A DNA stretch of 64,000 bases, taken from contig NZ_CP055481.1 of the NCBI RefSeq assembly GCF_013705725.1, positions 3,224,001-3,288,000 on the forward strand. Direction: 5' to 3'. Position 1 is the first letter of the stretch. Every line of letters starts with the position of its first letter. This document shows, piece by piece, positions 47,269-58,471 of this stretch. The translations under genes were made by a program, and so were the position numbers. Below the pieces are notes generated by a model. That model saw only the letters and a list, made by a program, of their open reading frames with translations, did no database searches and was not told the origin of the DNA. Source of the stretch: Klebsiella sp. RHBSTW-00484. GTDB taxonomy: Bacteria; Pseudomonadota; Gammaproteobacteria; Enterobacterales; Enterobacteriaceae.

Positions 47269-50200
47269 TCAGGCCGCGATTGCGTCCATCGCCTGCAACA
47301 CTCGCTTATCCGAAATCGGGTACGGCGTACCGAGCTGCTGGGCAAACAGGCTGACGCGCAGTTCCTCGATCATCCAGCGGACTTCCTGCACGTCGTCATC
47401 CTGACGGCGCGCTGGCGGTAGCTTATTCAGCCACTGCTGCCACGCCTGCTCGAGGCTCTCGACCTTCAGCATCTGCACGCGGTCGCGATGCGGGTCGATA
47501 GCCATTTTCTCCAGACGTTTTTCAATCGCCTGTAGATAGCGCAAGGTATCGCCCAAACGGCGGAAACCGTTGCCGGTAACGAAACCGCGATAAACCAGCC
47601 CGCTCATCTGCGATTTGATATCCGACAGCCCCAGCGCCATGGTCATATCCACGCGGCCTTTCAGACGCTTGTTGACGTTAAATACCGCGGTCAGAATCTG
47701 CTCGACCTGTTTGGCTATTTCCACCACCGTCTCGTTCAGCTCGGCGCGCACTTTTTCATGCAGTACGGCAAAGCCCTCTTCCGTCCACACCGGCCCCCCC
47801 GCTTCATCGATCAGCTTATCGACGCCGCAGGAGATGCAGTCATCAATCAGATCCAGCACTTTACCGTACGGGTTGAAATAGAGCCCCAGCTTGGCTTTGT
47901 TCGGCAGCTTCTCGTGCAGATACTTAATCGGCGACGGAATGTTCAGCAGCAGTAAACGACGCAGACCGCGCCACATTGCCTGCTGCTGCTCCAGCGGATT
48001 ATCAAACAGCTTGATCGCCACGCTGTCGCGTTCGTCCACCAGTGCAGGCCACGCTTTCACTTTGTAGTTACCACGCTTCTGCTCGTAGCTCTCCGCGAGG
48101 GTGCCAAAACTCCAGATATGCAGCCCACTCTGCTCGATACCATCGTCGGCCACCGCCGACAGCGTCTCCTGCACTTTCCCCTTCAGCGCATCCTTCAGCG
48201 CCTGGAGCGAACGTCCTTCCTGCAGCTTCTTGTTCTTATCATCCACTACCCGGAAGGTGATTTTCAGGTGATCGGGCACCTGATCCCACTGCCAGGACTC
48301 GCGGTCGATAGTCACCCCGGTCATCCGGCGCAGTTCCCGCTCAAGAGAATCCAGCAGCGGTAGCTCAAGCGGCGTGGCTCGGCCTAAAAACGCTTCTGCA
48401 TAGTTGGGCGCGGGGACGAAGTTGCGGCGAACCGGCTTCGGCAGCGATTTAATCAGCGCGATAACCAGCTCGCGACGTAAACCGGGGATCTGCCATTCAA
48501 ACCCAGCGTCTTCGACCTGATTTAATAAAGGCAGCGGAATATGCACCGTCACGCCGTCGGCGTCGGCACCCGGTTCAAACTGATAGGTGAGACGCAGCTT
48601 CAGGTTGCCCTGATGCCAGAAGTTCGGATAGTCCAGCTTGCTGACCTGCTCCGCCCCCTCTTTAATCAGCATGCTCTTCTCAAAGTTGAGCAGATCCGGC
48701 GTCTCGCGACTCGCCAGCTTCCACCACTTATCGAAGTGGCGCGCGGAGACAACGTCATGGCTGATGCGCTGGTCGTAGAACTCAAACATCGTTTCGTCAT
48801 CGACGAGAATGTCGCGGCGGCGCGATTTATGCTCCAGCTCTTCGATTTCGTTGCGCAGCTTCAGGTTGTCGCGGAAGAAGGCGTGACGCGTCTGCCAGTC
48901 GCCCTCCACCAGCGCGTGGCGGATAAACAGCTCGCGGCACAGTGCCGGGTCAATCTGGCTGTAATTCACCTTACGCGCGGCAACGATTGGCAGGCCGTAA
49001 ACGGTGACCTTTTCGGTCGCCATCACCGCGCCCTGCGCGCGCTCCCAGTGCGGTTCGCTGTACGAGCGTTTAATCAGATGCTGCGCCACCGGCTCAACCC
49101 ATTCCGGGTCAATACGCGCGGCAATGCGTCCCCACAGACGGCTGGTTTCCACCAGTTCAGCAACCATCGTCCACTTCGGCGGTTTCTTAAATAGCCCGGA
49201 ACCAGGGAAGATGGAGAAACGCGCATTACGCGCGCCAGTAAACTCCTGCTTATCGGCGTCTTTCATGCCAATATGCGACAGCAGGCCGGTCAGCAGCGCA
49301 ACGTGAATTTCCCGATATTCAGCAGGTTCGCTGTTAACTGGTATACCCAGCTCTTTGACCACCTGACGCAGTTGGGTGTAAACATCCTGCCACTCGCGCA
49401 CGCGCAGATAGTTAAGGAAATCGACCCGGCACTGTCGGCGGAACTGATTCGATGACAGCGCTTTCTGCTGTTCGCCGAGGTAGTTCCACAGGTTTACAAA
49501 CGCCAGGAAGTCAGACTCTTTGTCGTGGAAACGGCGATGTTTCTCATCGGATGCCTGCTGTTTATCCATCGGCCGCTCGCGCGGGTCCTGAATGGAGAGT
49601 GCCGAGGTGATGATCATCGCCTCGCGCACGCAGCCGTGTTTTTGCGCTTCCAGCACCATCCGCGCCAGACGCGGATCGACCGGTAATTGACTGAGCTGAC
49701 GGCCCATTGGCGTCAGCTTATACGCAGTCTGCTGCTCGTCGGTGGTAATCGCCCCCAACTCTTCCAGCAGGCGCACGCCGTCCTGAATATTGCGCTTATC
49801 CGGCGCTTCAACAAACGGAAACGCGGCGATATCGCCCAGCCCCAGCGCGGTCATTTGCAGGATAACGGACGCCAGGTTGGTACGCAGAATTTCCGGGTCG
49901 GTAAACTCCGGGCGCGACAGAAAATCATCTTCGGAATAGAGACGAATACAGATCCCTTCCGACACGCGACCACAGCGGCCTTTACGCTGGTTAGCGGAGG
50001 CCTGCGAAACCGGCTCGATCGGCAAACGCTGCACTTTGGTGCGGAAGCTGTAGCGGCTGATACGCGCGGTACCCGGGTCGATAACGTACTTGATACCCGG
50101 TACGGTCAGCGAGGTCTCCGCGACGTTGGTCGCCAGCACGATCCGCCGCCCGCTATGAGCCTGGAACACGCGGTTCTGTTCGCTATTGGAAAGCCGCGCA

Positions 50201-51171
50201 TACAGCGGCAGCACTTCGGTGTGGCGCAGATTCAGCTTATTGAGCGCATCGGCGGTATCGCGAATTTCACGCTCGCCGCTCATAAAGATCAGAATATCAC
50301 CGGCACTTTCGCGCCCCAGCTCATCAACCGCGTCGAAAATCGCTTGCAACTGATCGCGCTCGGTGTCGTCCGCATCTTCGACAATCGGACGATAGCGCAC
50401 TTCTACTGGATAAGTTCGACCAGACACTTCGATAATCGGCGCATTATTGAAATGCTTTGAAAAACGCTCAGGGTCAATGGTCGCCGAAGTGATGATGATT
50501 TTCAGATCTGGACGGCGCGGCAGCAGCTCACGCAGGTAGCCAAGCAAAAAGTCGATATTCAGGCTGCGCTCATGCGCTTCATCGATGATGATGGTGTCGT
50601 ACTGCATCAGCAGTCGATCCTGCTGGATCTCTGCCAGCAGGATACCGTCGGTCATCAGCTTGACCATAGTATTGTCGCTAACGTGGTCGCTGAAGCGGAC
50701 TTTATAGCCGATGCAGCCGCCCGGCTCGGTTTGTAGCTCTTCCGCAATACGGTTGGCCACGGTTCGCGCCGCCAGACGACGCGGCTGAGTATGGCCGATT
50801 AAGCCTTTGACTCCGCGCCCCAGTTCCATACAGATTTTCGGCAACTGAGTGGTTTTACCAGAACCGGTCTCGCCCGCCACAATCACCACCTGATGGTCGC
50901 GAACGGCTTCGAGAATCTCTTGCTTTTTCTGGCTAACCGGCAGGTTTTCCGGATAGGTGATCTCAGGTCGTGCGGCTTCGCGCAGCAGGACTCTCCCTGC
51001 CGCCTGTTCAATTTCTTGCGCCATCTCCTGAAGAATGGCTTGTTGAGCTTCAGGATTTTTAACCTTCTTCACGCCATGCAGGCGACGGGCGAAGCGCGGT
51101 TTATCGCGCAACATCAGGCCGTCAAGCCGTTGCAGGAGCTGTGAGAAGGTGAGTTTTTGTTGTTCTGTCAT
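47269..51171 (-). CDS. hrpA: ATP-dependent RNA helicase HrpA
   Basis: A 1300-residue DEAH-box helicase, the same length as E. coli HrpA, which resolves stalled or collided ribosomes and processes the daa mRNA. Motifs in order are Walker A GETGSGKT (100-107), motif Ia TQPRRLAARTVA, DEAH (197-200), SAT (ITSATID), and QRKGRCGRVSEG (motif VI). A long C-terminal region includes the helicase-associated and OB-fold domains. The gene is monocistronic and divergent from azoR across 203 bp. Confidence 0.97.
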   Translation of the reverse strand: MTEQQKLTFSQLLQRLDGLMLRDKPRFARRLHGVKKVKNPEAQQAILQEMAQEIEQAAGRVLLREAARPEITYPENLPVSQKKQEILEAVRDHQVVIVAGETGSGKTTQLPKICMELGRGVKGLIGHTQPRRLAARTVANRIAEELQTEPGGCIGYKVRFSDHVSDNTMVKLMTDGILLAEIQQDRLLMQYDTIIIDEAHERSLNIDFLLGYLRELLPRRPDLKIIITSATIDPERFSKHFNNAPIIEVSGRTYPVEVRYRPIVEDADDTERDQLQAIFDAVDELGRESAGDILIFMSGEREIRDTADALNKLNLRHTEVLPLYARLSNSEQNRVFQAHSGRRIVLATNVAETSLTVPGIKYVIDPGTARISRYSFRTKVQRLPIEPVSQASANQRKGRCGRVSEGICIRLYSEDDFLSRPEFTDPEILRTNLASVILQMTALGLGDIAAFPFVEAPDKRNIQDGVRLLEELGAITTDEQQTAYKLTPMGRQLSQLPVDPRLARMVLEAQKHGCVREAMIITSALSIQDPRERPMDKQQASDEKHRRFHDKESDFLAFVNLWNYLGEQQKALSSNQFRRQCRVDFLNYLRVREWQDVYTQLRQVVKELGIPVNSEPAEYREIHVALLTGLLSHIGMKDADKQEFTGARNARFSIFPGSGLFKKPPKWTMVAELVETSRLWGRIAARIDPEWVEPVAQHLIKRSYSEPHWERAQGAVMATEKVTVYGLPIVAARKVNYSQIDPALCRELFIRHALVEGDWQTRHAFFRDNLKLRNEIEELEHKSRRRDILVDDETMFEFYDQRISHDVVSARHFDKWWKLASRETPDLLNFEKSMLIKEGAEQVSKLDYPNFWHQGNLKLRLTYQFEPGADADGVTVHIPLPLLNQVEDAGFEWQIPGLRRELVIALIKSLPKPVRRNFVPAPNYAEAFLGRATPLELPLLDSLERELRRMTGVTIDRESWQWDQVPDHLKITFRVVDDKNKKLQEGRSLQALKDALKGKVQETLSAVADDGIEQSGLHIWSFGTLAESYEQKRGNYKVKAWPALVDERDSVAIKLFDNPLEQQQAMWRGLRRLLLLNIPSPIKYLHEKLPNKAKLGLYFNPYGKVLDLIDDCISCGVDKLIDEAGGPVWTEEGFAVLHEKVRAELNETVVEIAKQVEQILTAVFNVNKRLKGRVDMTMALGLSDIKSQMSGLVYRGFVTGNGFRRLGDTLRYLQAIEKRLEKMAIDPHRDRVQMLKVESLEQAWQQWLNKLPPARRQDDDVQEVRWMIEELRVSLFAQQLGTPYPISDKRVLQAMDAIAA

Positions 51172-51314
51172 AGCGTTATCGGGCAGCGCACTGCCGGGAA
51201 AAATCTCTTTTGAAGTATCGCGTTAGAGTACCACATCCGCGCATTTCGTGCCTTGTTCAAAAAAATTGAACACAGAGTTCGATTTATTGCGCTTTCTCTG
51301 TGGCATGATTGTGA

Positions 51315-51980
<666 letters not shown>

Positions 51981-51986
51981 GGCTGA

Positions 51987-52014
51987 ATGCCTCCCGCTTC
52001 ACTGCGGGAGGCAT
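51987..52014. terminator. Bidirectional intrinsic terminator
   Basis: Perfect 11-bp stem ATGCCTCCCGC / GCGGGAGGCAT followed by ATTTTA, between convergent azoR and the GFA gene. Confidence 0.88.
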
Positions 52015-52017
52015 ATT

Positions 52018-52425
52018 TTACTCTTTCTCGTAGCGCAAATACCCTGCCACGCCGCCGCCCCCATCCTTTGGATGATTGATCCCATTGCTCACCTCTACGC
52101 AAGGAAAATCAAAAGGCGATACGCCCTCAATGCATGCCACATTCACGCCATACTGCTGCGGATTCGAACGCCGCTGATGAAACGTGTAGATCCCGCACAC
52201 CGAGCAAAAAAAGTGCACGGCTTCGCCAGTATTAAAGCGATACTCCGTGAGCTTATCTCGTCCACGTAATATATCGATTCCTGCAAGCGGAGCAGAGACC
52301 GCCACCGCTCCCCGCATCCGACAGTACGAACAGTTGCAGCGCCGAATGGTATTGAATCCATCGCTGAGTTCAACGGTAAATGCCACCGCGCCGCAGTGGC
52401 ACTGAGCGGACAGTTTTTCAGCCAT
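52018..52425 (-). CDS. GFA/CENP-V domain protein
   Basis: A 135-residue zinc protein of the glutathione-dependent formaldehyde-activating enzyme family. The cysteine pattern is complete: QCHCGAVAF, RRCNCSYCRMRG and FFCSVCGIYTFHQRRSNP. Despite the family name, most members have no proven link to formaldehyde, and the frmRA genes are 25 kb away. It sits alone between the azoR terminator and a repeat-containing gap. Confidence 0.85.
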   Translation of the reverse strand: MAEKLSAQCHCGAVAFTVELSDGFNTIRRCNCSYCRMRGAVAVSAPLAGIDILRGRDKLTEYRFNTGEAVHFFCSVCGIYTFHQRRSNPQQYGVNVACIEGVSPFDFPCVEVSNGINHPKDGGGGVAGYLRYEKE

Positions 52426-52507
52426 AGCGTCTTCTCTCTTCAGGCATTGGTCGTACAGCCTGTATTAGGGTGAATGTAAACAACAACCTGAGAACATACT
52501 TAACCAT

Positions 52508-52548
52508 TCACGCCATTAATGCCAGTATCAACATCATCTATGTTGCGG
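52508..52548 (-). pseudogene. Decayed duplicate of the 3' end of the gene at 53351
   Basis: On the minus strand this reads A-T-stop-MMLILALMA-stop, against [16 protein letters not shown] at the end of the 134-residue gene. About 33 of 41 bases agree. It lies on the other side of the lipoprotein gene, so that gene is bracketed by two copies of the same tail. Followed by a REP-like unit near 52560-52590. Confidence 0.5.
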
Positions 52549-52641
52549 TTCGCCGTTTACCCGGAAGCGGCGCTACGCACCGGTCCGTAGGATCCACAAA
52601 CAAAAGGGCCATCGGACGATCGCCGCAGATAATCCATACCG

Positions 52642-53325
52642 CTAGTATCTCATCGCGGGCAGGTTGTTTATCACAATAAAATAACCTATTAGCTGGAATG
52701 GCGCGGTCACCACATCCCCGACCAAGGCAAAAGGATACAGAAGACCGAGCGCAGAAAATTTCGAGCCTTCTTTCTCTAAGTTAATCGTCGCCGGTAAGAA
52801 GGTCACTTTATCTTTACCGCCAGATTTGCTCTGTAATACGCCGGAGACATAATTCATTCGATAAATCAGTTCAGGACGTTCATCACCCTGGTAAAGACGA
52901 AAACCAGAGGCAATCAGCACCTGTTTCTCTTTCTCAGTCAATTGACGATCTCTTACGATATAGCTAATTTCAATCGGCCCGTTGCTGGAAAATTTATGCT
53001 TCGAATTCACGTGGAACGTAGTCAAACCCGCATAAAATGATAAATAATTGATATCTATAACATTTCCAACATCTTCTTTTGCCAGAAAATCAGCGAGTGC
53101 CTCTCCATCGGAGGTTATCTGATAGGTGTATTTGTCGCCAACCAGACTTAACGTATTCCTCTTTTCCATCCCGTTACTGCTTGCCCGCATCGCGTAAAGC
53201 GAGTCTTTATCAATGGTATTGGCGCTTTTACTTCGCTCAATCTTCTCTGACAACCCCATCGTCATACAGCCGGATAAAAGCGGTGTCAGTAATAACAGCG
53301 CGCCGATAGTTTTCCATTTCATCAT
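52642..53325 (-). CDS. Lipoprotein of unknown function
   Basis: A 227-residue predicted lipoprotein with signal MMKWKTIGALLLLTPLLSGC (lipobox LLSGC, Cys20 lipidated). The mature part is not recognised; near the end is LYPFALVGDVVTAPFQLIGY, a pattern also seen in YceK/YidQ-like small lipoproteins, suggesting a re-entrant or membrane-associated helix. AGGAAG precedes the start. It lies 25 bp behind the 134-residue membrane protein gene in the same direction and is AT-richer than its neighbours. Confidence 0.78.
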   Translation of the reverse strand: MMKWKTIGALLLLTPLLSGCMTMGLSEKIERSKSANTIDKDSLYAMRASSNGMEKRNTLSLVGDKYTYQITSDGEALADFLAKEDVGNVIDINYLSFYAGLTTFHVNSKHKFSSNGPIEISYIVRDRQLTEKEKQVLIASGFRLYQGDERPELIYRMNYVSGVLQSKSGGKDKVTFLPATINLEKEGSKFSALGLLYPFALVGDVVTAPFQLIGYFIVINNLPAMRY

Positions 53326-53350
53326 TGATCTTCCTGATTGCTATTTCATA

Positions 53351-53755
53351 TCAAAACATTAAAGCCAGTATCCACATCATCCACGTTGCGGCGACAGCCA
53401 TCAGCGTTCGGCGAAGCTGTTTGAGTGCGCCCTGCTGGCGCTCGATAAACGTCAGTTCACGCAGTCTTGCACGCCGCCAGATAAAAGCCAGCGCCTCTCC
53501 GGCCTGGTCGTTATTCTCCTGCGTGATAAGCGTGAAATAGCGTGCATCCAGCCAGATTCGCCAGCAGCCAAAAAAGACGATGCCGCACAACAACACGATG
53601 ACGGCGCGCATCACGCCCGGTGGCGCGATAAACATCGCCCATAGCAATGGCGGAGTGGCAAACAGCAGCAAATAGCGCCAGCTGGCCAGCGTATGCTGAA
53701 GCAAACGATACTGAAGATCTGCCTCGATTGTTACATTGTCACTTTCTGTTGCCAT
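53351..53755 (-). CDS. Small inner-membrane protein following ynbD
   Basis: A 134-residue protein with two hydrophobic segments in the first half ([37 protein letters not shown]) and one at the C-terminus ([17 protein letters not shown]), enclosing a charged cytosolic loop. It overlaps the ynbD 3' end by 25 bp, so it belongs to the ynb operon here. No family recognised; it may assist the phospholipid-type enzymes encoded upstream. A decayed copy of its 3' end is at 52508. Confidence 0.72.
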   Translation of the reverse strand: MATESDNVTIEADLQYRLLQHTLASWRYLLLFATPPLLWAMFIAPPGVMRAVIVLLCGIVFFGCWRIWLDARYFTLITQENNDQAGEALAFIWRRARLRELTFIERQQGALKQLRRTLMAVAATWMMWILALMF

Positions 53756-55053
53756 TGCCGTAGTCTCTCCAGATGTTCATTCGTCAGCACCACCTGCGGG
53801 CGACATCGGCGCAGAGACGCCACCGCCTGCTCTGCCGTCGCCACGTGCCCGTAGCACAGGAGCCATGCTGCCACCACCATCGCGCTGCGCGACAATCCCA
53901 GCGCGCAGTGAACCAGCACCGATCCCTGCTCCTCGCGCAGCGTTTCCAGCATCGCTACCGCCAGGCGCAGCTCGGCTTCCTCCGGCGGCACCAGATCCAG
54001 CATCGGTATGCAGTAATAAGCACGTGATAAGGTTGCGCGGCTGCGCGGAAACTCACAGGTCAGATCCAACACCGCATGTTGCTCAGGCGTGCGGCGTGGA
54101 TAGCTGCCCAGGTAAACACCCGCAGCGATGGCGTTCACCGGCGGCAGACGGCGTGTGAACCAGCGCATCGACAACCACATACCAACGCGCCACGGTAGCG
54201 TCAGCCAGTACACGGCTGGCGGCAGTCGCCCCAGCTCATCTTTTCCCATGGTCGCCGCGCCAAACCCGCCATAGCCGCGTCCGGCAATCAGCAGCGCCAA
54301 CATCGGCCAAAGCAGCACGATCGGCAGCCAAACGGACCAATGCATTAACAGCATTCCGATCAATATGCAGAGGACAAAACCCAGCAAGTAATAGCGCGCC
54401 AGCCTGAAGTGGGTCACATCCGGCTGCTGCCAGCGCCAGCGACTTTGATAAGGCACCATCCAGTCGATTAACATCCCCACCGCGAGCCCGGTCACAATAT
54501 CGATGAAATGATGCTGCCAGGTGGTCAGTACCGAAACCGCAATCAGTAAAAACCAACCACTGCATAGCCTGCGCCAGCCGCCGGAAAGGTGGCGGCTGAA
54601 ATGACGCCACAGCAGCCAGCAGAGAATAATATGCAGCGATGGCGACTGATTATACGGCAGGTCGAACTGCTCAAGCTGGCTGAACAACCAGCCCGCCGCG
54701 CCGGAAACCGGTGGGCGCGTAAAGCTAAACTGCAAGGGGAAAAGTGCAAATCCGACGCAGGCGAGAACCGAAGCTAACACCAGGCGGTGCACCAGCCGCC
54801 GCTGCTCGAAACGCGTCGCGCAGATAAACAACGACAGCCCGTAAAACAGATCCAGACTCCAGTAAGGAATAATGCTCCACGGAATAAAGGGGATCGCCGA
54901 CTCCCAGCCAAACACGATGCTGCCAACGTCATGGGTCTGAGCATCGCGATAAGCGGTAAATAGATTCAGCTTGCCGTAGGTGAAGAAGAAAAACGGTGCC
55001 AAAAAGAGTAACCAGCCAACCGCCTGCAGCATAACCTTACGACGTTCAGTCAT
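53731..55053 (-). CDS. ynbD: YnbD, PAP2-like membrane protein with dual-specificity phosphatase domain
   Basis: A 440-residue two-part protein. The first ~220 residues are a membrane PAP2-like phosphatase domain ([16 protein letters not shown], then [16 protein letters not shown]). The C-terminal ~140 residues are a cytosolic tyrosine/dual-specificity phosphatase with the C-x5-R loop [11 protein letters not shown]. The start at 55053 overlaps the ynbC stop by 8 bp (ATGACTGA arrangement), indicating coupling; the open frame to 55098 lies inside ynbC. Substrates, perhaps a lipid phosphate made by YnbA/YnbB, are unknown. Confidence 0.9.
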   Translation of the reverse strand: MTERRKVMLQAVGWLLFLAPFFFFTYGKLNLFTAYRDAQTHDVGSIVFGWESAIPFIPWSIIPYWSLDLFYGLSLFICATRFEQRRLVHRLVLASVLACVGFALFPLQFSFTRPPVSGAAGWLFSQLEQFDLPYNQSPSLHIILCWLLWRHFSRHLSGGWRRLCSGWFLLIAVSVLTTWQHHFIDIVTGLAVGMLIDWMVPYQSRWRWQQPDVTHFRLARYYLLGFVLCILIGMLLMHWSVWLPIVLLWPMLALLIAGRGYGGFGAATMGKDELGRLPPAVYWLTLPWRVGMWLSMRWFTRRLPPVNAIAAGVYLGSYPRRTPEQHAVLDLTCEFPRSRATLSRAYYCIPMLDLVPPEEAELRLAVAMLETLREEQGSVLVHCALGLSRSAMVVAAWLLCYGHVATAEQAVASLRRCRPQVVLTNEHLERLRQWQQKVTM

Positions 55054-56806
55054 CACGGCGCACCGCCATGGAAACGGTGAAAATTCCCCACTCGTCAATC
55101 AGCTGCGTACATTTCTCAAAGCCCGCTTCGCGCACCAGTGCATCCATTTCGCCCTGGGTACGCACCCGCATCACCCACGCTTTGCCATCTTTATGGCTGG
55201 TCAGCGACCAGGCGATGGTTTTTAACTGCGGGTGCCACGGCTGGCCGGTGTAAATCAGCACCCCACCAGGCGGGATAGCCTGCGCAAGGCCTTTTAGCGA
55301 CTCACGCACCGGCGCATTTTCCGGGAACAGCTCGTACAGCCCGGAGACAATGCCCAGCGTCGGTTTCGGCTCCAGCGCCGCCAGCTCCGCGCGGTTAAAG
55401 GCATCGCCCTGCTCAAAGCGCGCGCGGGCTGACATATCGCGTTCGGCGATCATCTGCTGGCCCTTCTCAACGTTCAGCTCGCTGTAATCACGCAGCAAAA
55501 TGTCGCTTACCGTCGTTTCTGCCTCCAGCGCATCGAGCACGTAGCGCCCATGTCCGGCGGCGATATCCACCACTCGCACCGGCATGCCTTGTGCTGAGAG
55601 TTGCGCCACTGCTTGCTGAATCAACTGCTGGAGATGGACCTTACGCTGACGAATACCGCGCCAGCCAACGCTATTCAGGTAATTTTTATCGATGTGTCGC
55701 CCCAGCCAGCTACTGCCCTGCGGCTGGTTACGGTAGACGTAATCGAGGGTGCTGCCAGAGTCAAAACCGGTTGTAAAACCCAGGCGAACACCGGCAGATT
55801 GCGTGCCCAGCATCCTCATCGCATAACGCAGCCCCCGGTAAGCTAAATCGTCACAGGAGTAAGGCTCCGGGCCGCCGTTCAATTGCCGCCAACTATCCGC
55901 CCCCGGACTCCAGCGATCTTCCTGAGAGTAATCGAAAGGCTGCGGCGGCTGCGCGTACAGCACATCAAGAAACGCGCGTATTTTGTCGAACGCCAGCGCG
56001 CGGTCGCGCTCACCCAAGGTATCGTGATAAAAACCGGGCAGCACATGCATTTCTTTCAGCGGGTGACGCAAACGCTGGTAAAAATCACGCTGCGGCTTAC
56101 GGTGAACCACATAATCCGCGCCGGAGACAAGCATCAGCGTCGGTAACGTTATCGCCGCCGCGTCGCTCACCAGCCGTTCCGCCGTGCGATAGAGATCGAG
56201 CAAGATATTGACCGCAATCGCCCGCGCAATCAGCGGGTCCTGGTTAAAACTCGCCACGCGCTGCGGGTCGTGCGTCAGGTATTTTCCTTTTACATAGGAA
56301 TTAACAAAAAACAGGCCGCGCAGCTTGTGCATCAATCCCAAACCCGCACGCGCAAACGGAACGTAAAGCTTGACCTTAAACGCCGGTGAAGCCAGCACCA
56401 GGCCGCGAATATTCGGCGCATAATCATGGGCCCAGGCGGCGGCCAGCACAGCGCCAACGCTTTGCGCGATCACCGTAACGTCCAGCATCTCAGCCTGAGA
56501 ATTCACAGCTGTAAAGCGAACAAACTCATCGACATCGCGCACCGAGCGCGCCAGCGAGGGACTGAACCCGCGCTCTCCCGGAGAGCGTCCGTGGCCACGT
56601 GCATCCCAGGCGTAAAAATCGGCCTCGGGCATGCCCAGTTCATCGACAATATGCTGCAAACGCCCAGAGTGCTCGTGCCCCCGATGGAACAGCACAATCA
56701 CTTTGCGCGGCGCTCCCGTCGCCAGGGCTGGCCAGTAGCGATAAAACAGCGACGTGTTGTCGCTGGTGACAAAATGGTGTTCCTGCGCAATACGAGTCTC
56801 AACCAT
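55046..56806 (-). CDS. ynbC: YnbC, hydrolase-methyltransferase fusion
   Basis: A 586-residue bifunctional protein (E. coli YnbC 585 aa). Residues ~15-295 form an alpha/beta hydrolase of the monoacylglycerol lipase type ([29 protein letters not shown], nucleophile in [11 protein letters not shown], His in [13 protein letters not shown]). Residues ~330-586 form a class I SAM methyltransferase ([19 protein letters not shown]). The order of the operon is ynbA-B-C-D, suggesting modification of an unusual phospholipid. Confidence 0.9.
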   Translation of the reverse strand: MVETRIAQEHHFVTSDNTSLFYRYWPALATGAPRKVIVLFHRGHEHSGRLQHIVDELGMPEADFYAWDARGHGRSPGERGFSPSLARSVRDVDEFVRFTAVNSQAEMLDVTVIAQSVGAVLAAAWAHDYAPNIRGLVLASPAFKVKLYVPFARAGLGLMHKLRGLFFVNSYVKGKYLTHDPQRVASFNQDPLIARAIAVNILLDLYRTAERLVSDAAAITLPTLMLVSGADYVVHRKPQRDFYQRLRHPLKEMHVLPGFYHDTLGERDRALAFDKIRAFLDVLYAQPPQPFDYSQEDRWSPGADSWRQLNGGPEPYSCDDLAYRGLRYAMRMLGTQSAGVRLGFTTGFDSGSTLDYVYRNQPQGSSWLGRHIDKNYLNSVGWRGIRQRKVHLQQLIQQAVAQLSAQGMPVRVVDIAAGHGRYVLDALEAETTVSDILLRDYSELNVEKGQQMIAERDMSARARFEQGDAFNRAELAALEPKPTLGIVSGLYELFPENAPVRESLKGLAQAIPPGGVLIYTGQPWHPQLKTIAWSLTSHKDGKAWVMRVRTQGEMDALVREAGFEKCTQLIDEWGIFTVSMAVRRDD

Positions 56807-56836
56807 GAGATTTTTATCCTTGTGTACGCCGTAGCG

Positions 56837-57754
56837 TTAGTAGCAGAAATAGCGAATAAAGTGGAAAAACACCGGTGCGGTGAAAATCAGTGAATCAAGC
56901 CGGTCAAGAATGCCACCGTGGCCAGGGAGCAGCGTGCCGCTATCTTTCACGCCCATATCGCGCTTCACGGCCGACATCACCACATCACCGCAAAAACCGG
57001 TGACGCCGATGATCACCCCCGCCAGCAGCGACATTCCCCAGCCGAGCGGCGTCATTAACGGCCCCAGCAGCAGTGCGGCCAGCGTCGTAGAGCCGATCCC
57101 GCCCAGCAGCCCGGCCAGCGTCTTATTCGGGCTCACTTTTGGCGTCACCTTGATGTGCCCCAGCGATTTGCCCCACAGATACTGGGCGACATCGTTGAAC
57201 TCGGTGAGCCCGACCAGGAACAGCACCAGCAGCGCGCCGGTTTGCAGACCATCAGCGGGAAGAACCAACAAAAAAGCGACATGACTCACGGCAAAGACGG
57301 TGGTCATCAATCCCCAGTGCAGCTGCGCCGCACTGTGTAAAAAGCCCTGCGTCTCCCCCACCAGCACCATCCGGGCAGGCAAAAAGAGAAAGGCATAAAC
57401 CGGAATAAAAATAATGAACAGTCCATACCAGTCGATGCCGATTAACCCGTAGTTAATGGGGATAGCGATAAACATCCACAGTACGGGCATCCGGTCGGAG
57501 TGGCGCGCGGGTACCAGCGTCAAAAACTCCTTTAACGCCAGTGCGCTCACCAACGCAAAGAAGGTTAACACCAGCCAGCGCGGGCTGATGAGCGCCAGAG
57601 AGAAGAGAACGGCAATCACCCACCAGGTGCGGATACGTAGCGTTAACTCACGCCAGTCTTTATTCGGTTTGCACCAGACCAGCAGGCCATTAATGAGCGT
57701 CGCCAGCAGCAGCACGGCGAAGACCGCGACCAGCGATTTTTCCAGCAGCATCAT
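56837..57754 (-). CDS. ynbB: YnbB, CdsA-like phosphatidate cytidylyltransferase
   Basis: A 305-residue membrane enzyme of the CDP-diglyceride synthase family. The CdsA signature is complete: SPNKTLAGLLGGIGS, then GDVVMSAVKRDMGVKDSG followed by LLPGHGGILDRLDSL. It would make CDP-diacylglycerol or a related CDP-lipid. The ATG at 57754 overlaps the ynbA stop by 4 bp; the longer open frame up to 57844 lies in ynbA. A second CdsA-type enzyme in addition to the essential one suggests a dedicated lipid. Confidence 0.91.
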   Translation of the reverse strand: MMLLEKSLVAVFAVLLLATLINGLLVWCKPNKDWRELTLRIRTWWVIAVLFSLALISPRWLVLTFFALVSALALKEFLTLVPARHSDRMPVLWMFIAIPINYGLIGIDWYGLFIIFIPVYAFLFLPARMVLVGETQGFLHSAAQLHWGLMTTVFAVSHVAFLLVLPADGLQTGALLVLFLVGLTEFNDVAQYLWGKSLGHIKVTPKVSPNKTLAGLLGGIGSTTLAALLLGPLMTPLGWGMSLLAGVIIGVTGFCGDVVMSAVKRDMGVKDSGTLLPGHGGILDRLDSLIFTAPVFFHFIRYFCY

Positions 57755-58353
57755 GGGTGATTCCCCGGTAGCACGCTGCGACAGCGGTTGATGATGGTCC
57801 AGACCAACAGCAGCGTGACAATCCCCCAGGCGACATTGCACCACGCGATCAACTCAGGCCAGCCGCTCAGCGCCAGTCCCCAGGCACCGAACACCAACGC
57901 GCGATCGCTTTTGCCCATCGGTCCGGCATAGCTGCGCACGCCGTTAATCGCCTGCGCCAGCACCCCGGCGAATTCGCTGAGAATGGTGAAAAATAACATC
58001 GACAGCACCAGCTGCGGGCTGCTGCCAGGCAACAATATAAAGGGAAGATAGAGCGCGATATCAGATAAGACATCGCCGAATTCATTCAACAGCGCGCCGA
58101 GCCGGGTCTTCTGATTACATTCCCGGGCCAGCATGCCGTCCAGCGCATTGAGCGCCATACGGATAAACAGCACCACCGGCAGAAGCCAGAACAGTTCGGG
58201 ATTGGGGAACAGCAGCAACAGGCCGCCGGTGAGAAATGAGAGCGCCATCGCGGCCAGGGTAACCTGATTAGCGGTGATCTGTTTCTTCGCCAGGCAGAAC
58301 ATTAGCGGACGCAACAGCGCCTGAAATGCCGGTTTCACGCAGTAGAGGGTCAT
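57751..58353 (-). CDS. ynbA: YnbA, CDP-alcohol phosphatidyltransferase
   Basis: A 200-residue membrane enzyme (E. coli 201 aa) that should join a CDP-lipid to an alcohol. The CDP-OH motif starts normally, DGMLARECNQKTRLG, and ends GDVLSD, but the residue expected to be the third aspartate is Asn/Glu (ALLNEFGD), as also in E. coli YnbA. It is the first gene of ynbABCD. The start is at 58353; ten further codons are open upstream. A weak GCGCCAG/CTGGCGC stem at 58429-58462 separates it from paaY. Confidence 0.9.
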   Translation of the reverse strand: MTLYCVKPAFQALLRPLMFCLAKKQITANQVTLAAMALSFLTGGLLLLFPNPELFWLLPVVLFIRMALNALDGMLARECNQKTRLGALLNEFGDVLSDIALYLPFILLPGSSPQLVLSMLFFTILSEFAGVLAQAINGVRSYAGPMGKSDRALVFGAWGLALSGWPELIAWCNVAWGIVTLLLVWTIINRCRSVLPGNHP

Positions 58354-58471
58354 TATCAATCCTTGATAAAAACAAAGAACCATACTGCATCAGAGCGCTA
58401 TCTGACCGCTACTGTGCTTACTGCAACAGCGCCAGTTTCGGAATTAATTCAGACTCTGGCGCGGGTTCTTA

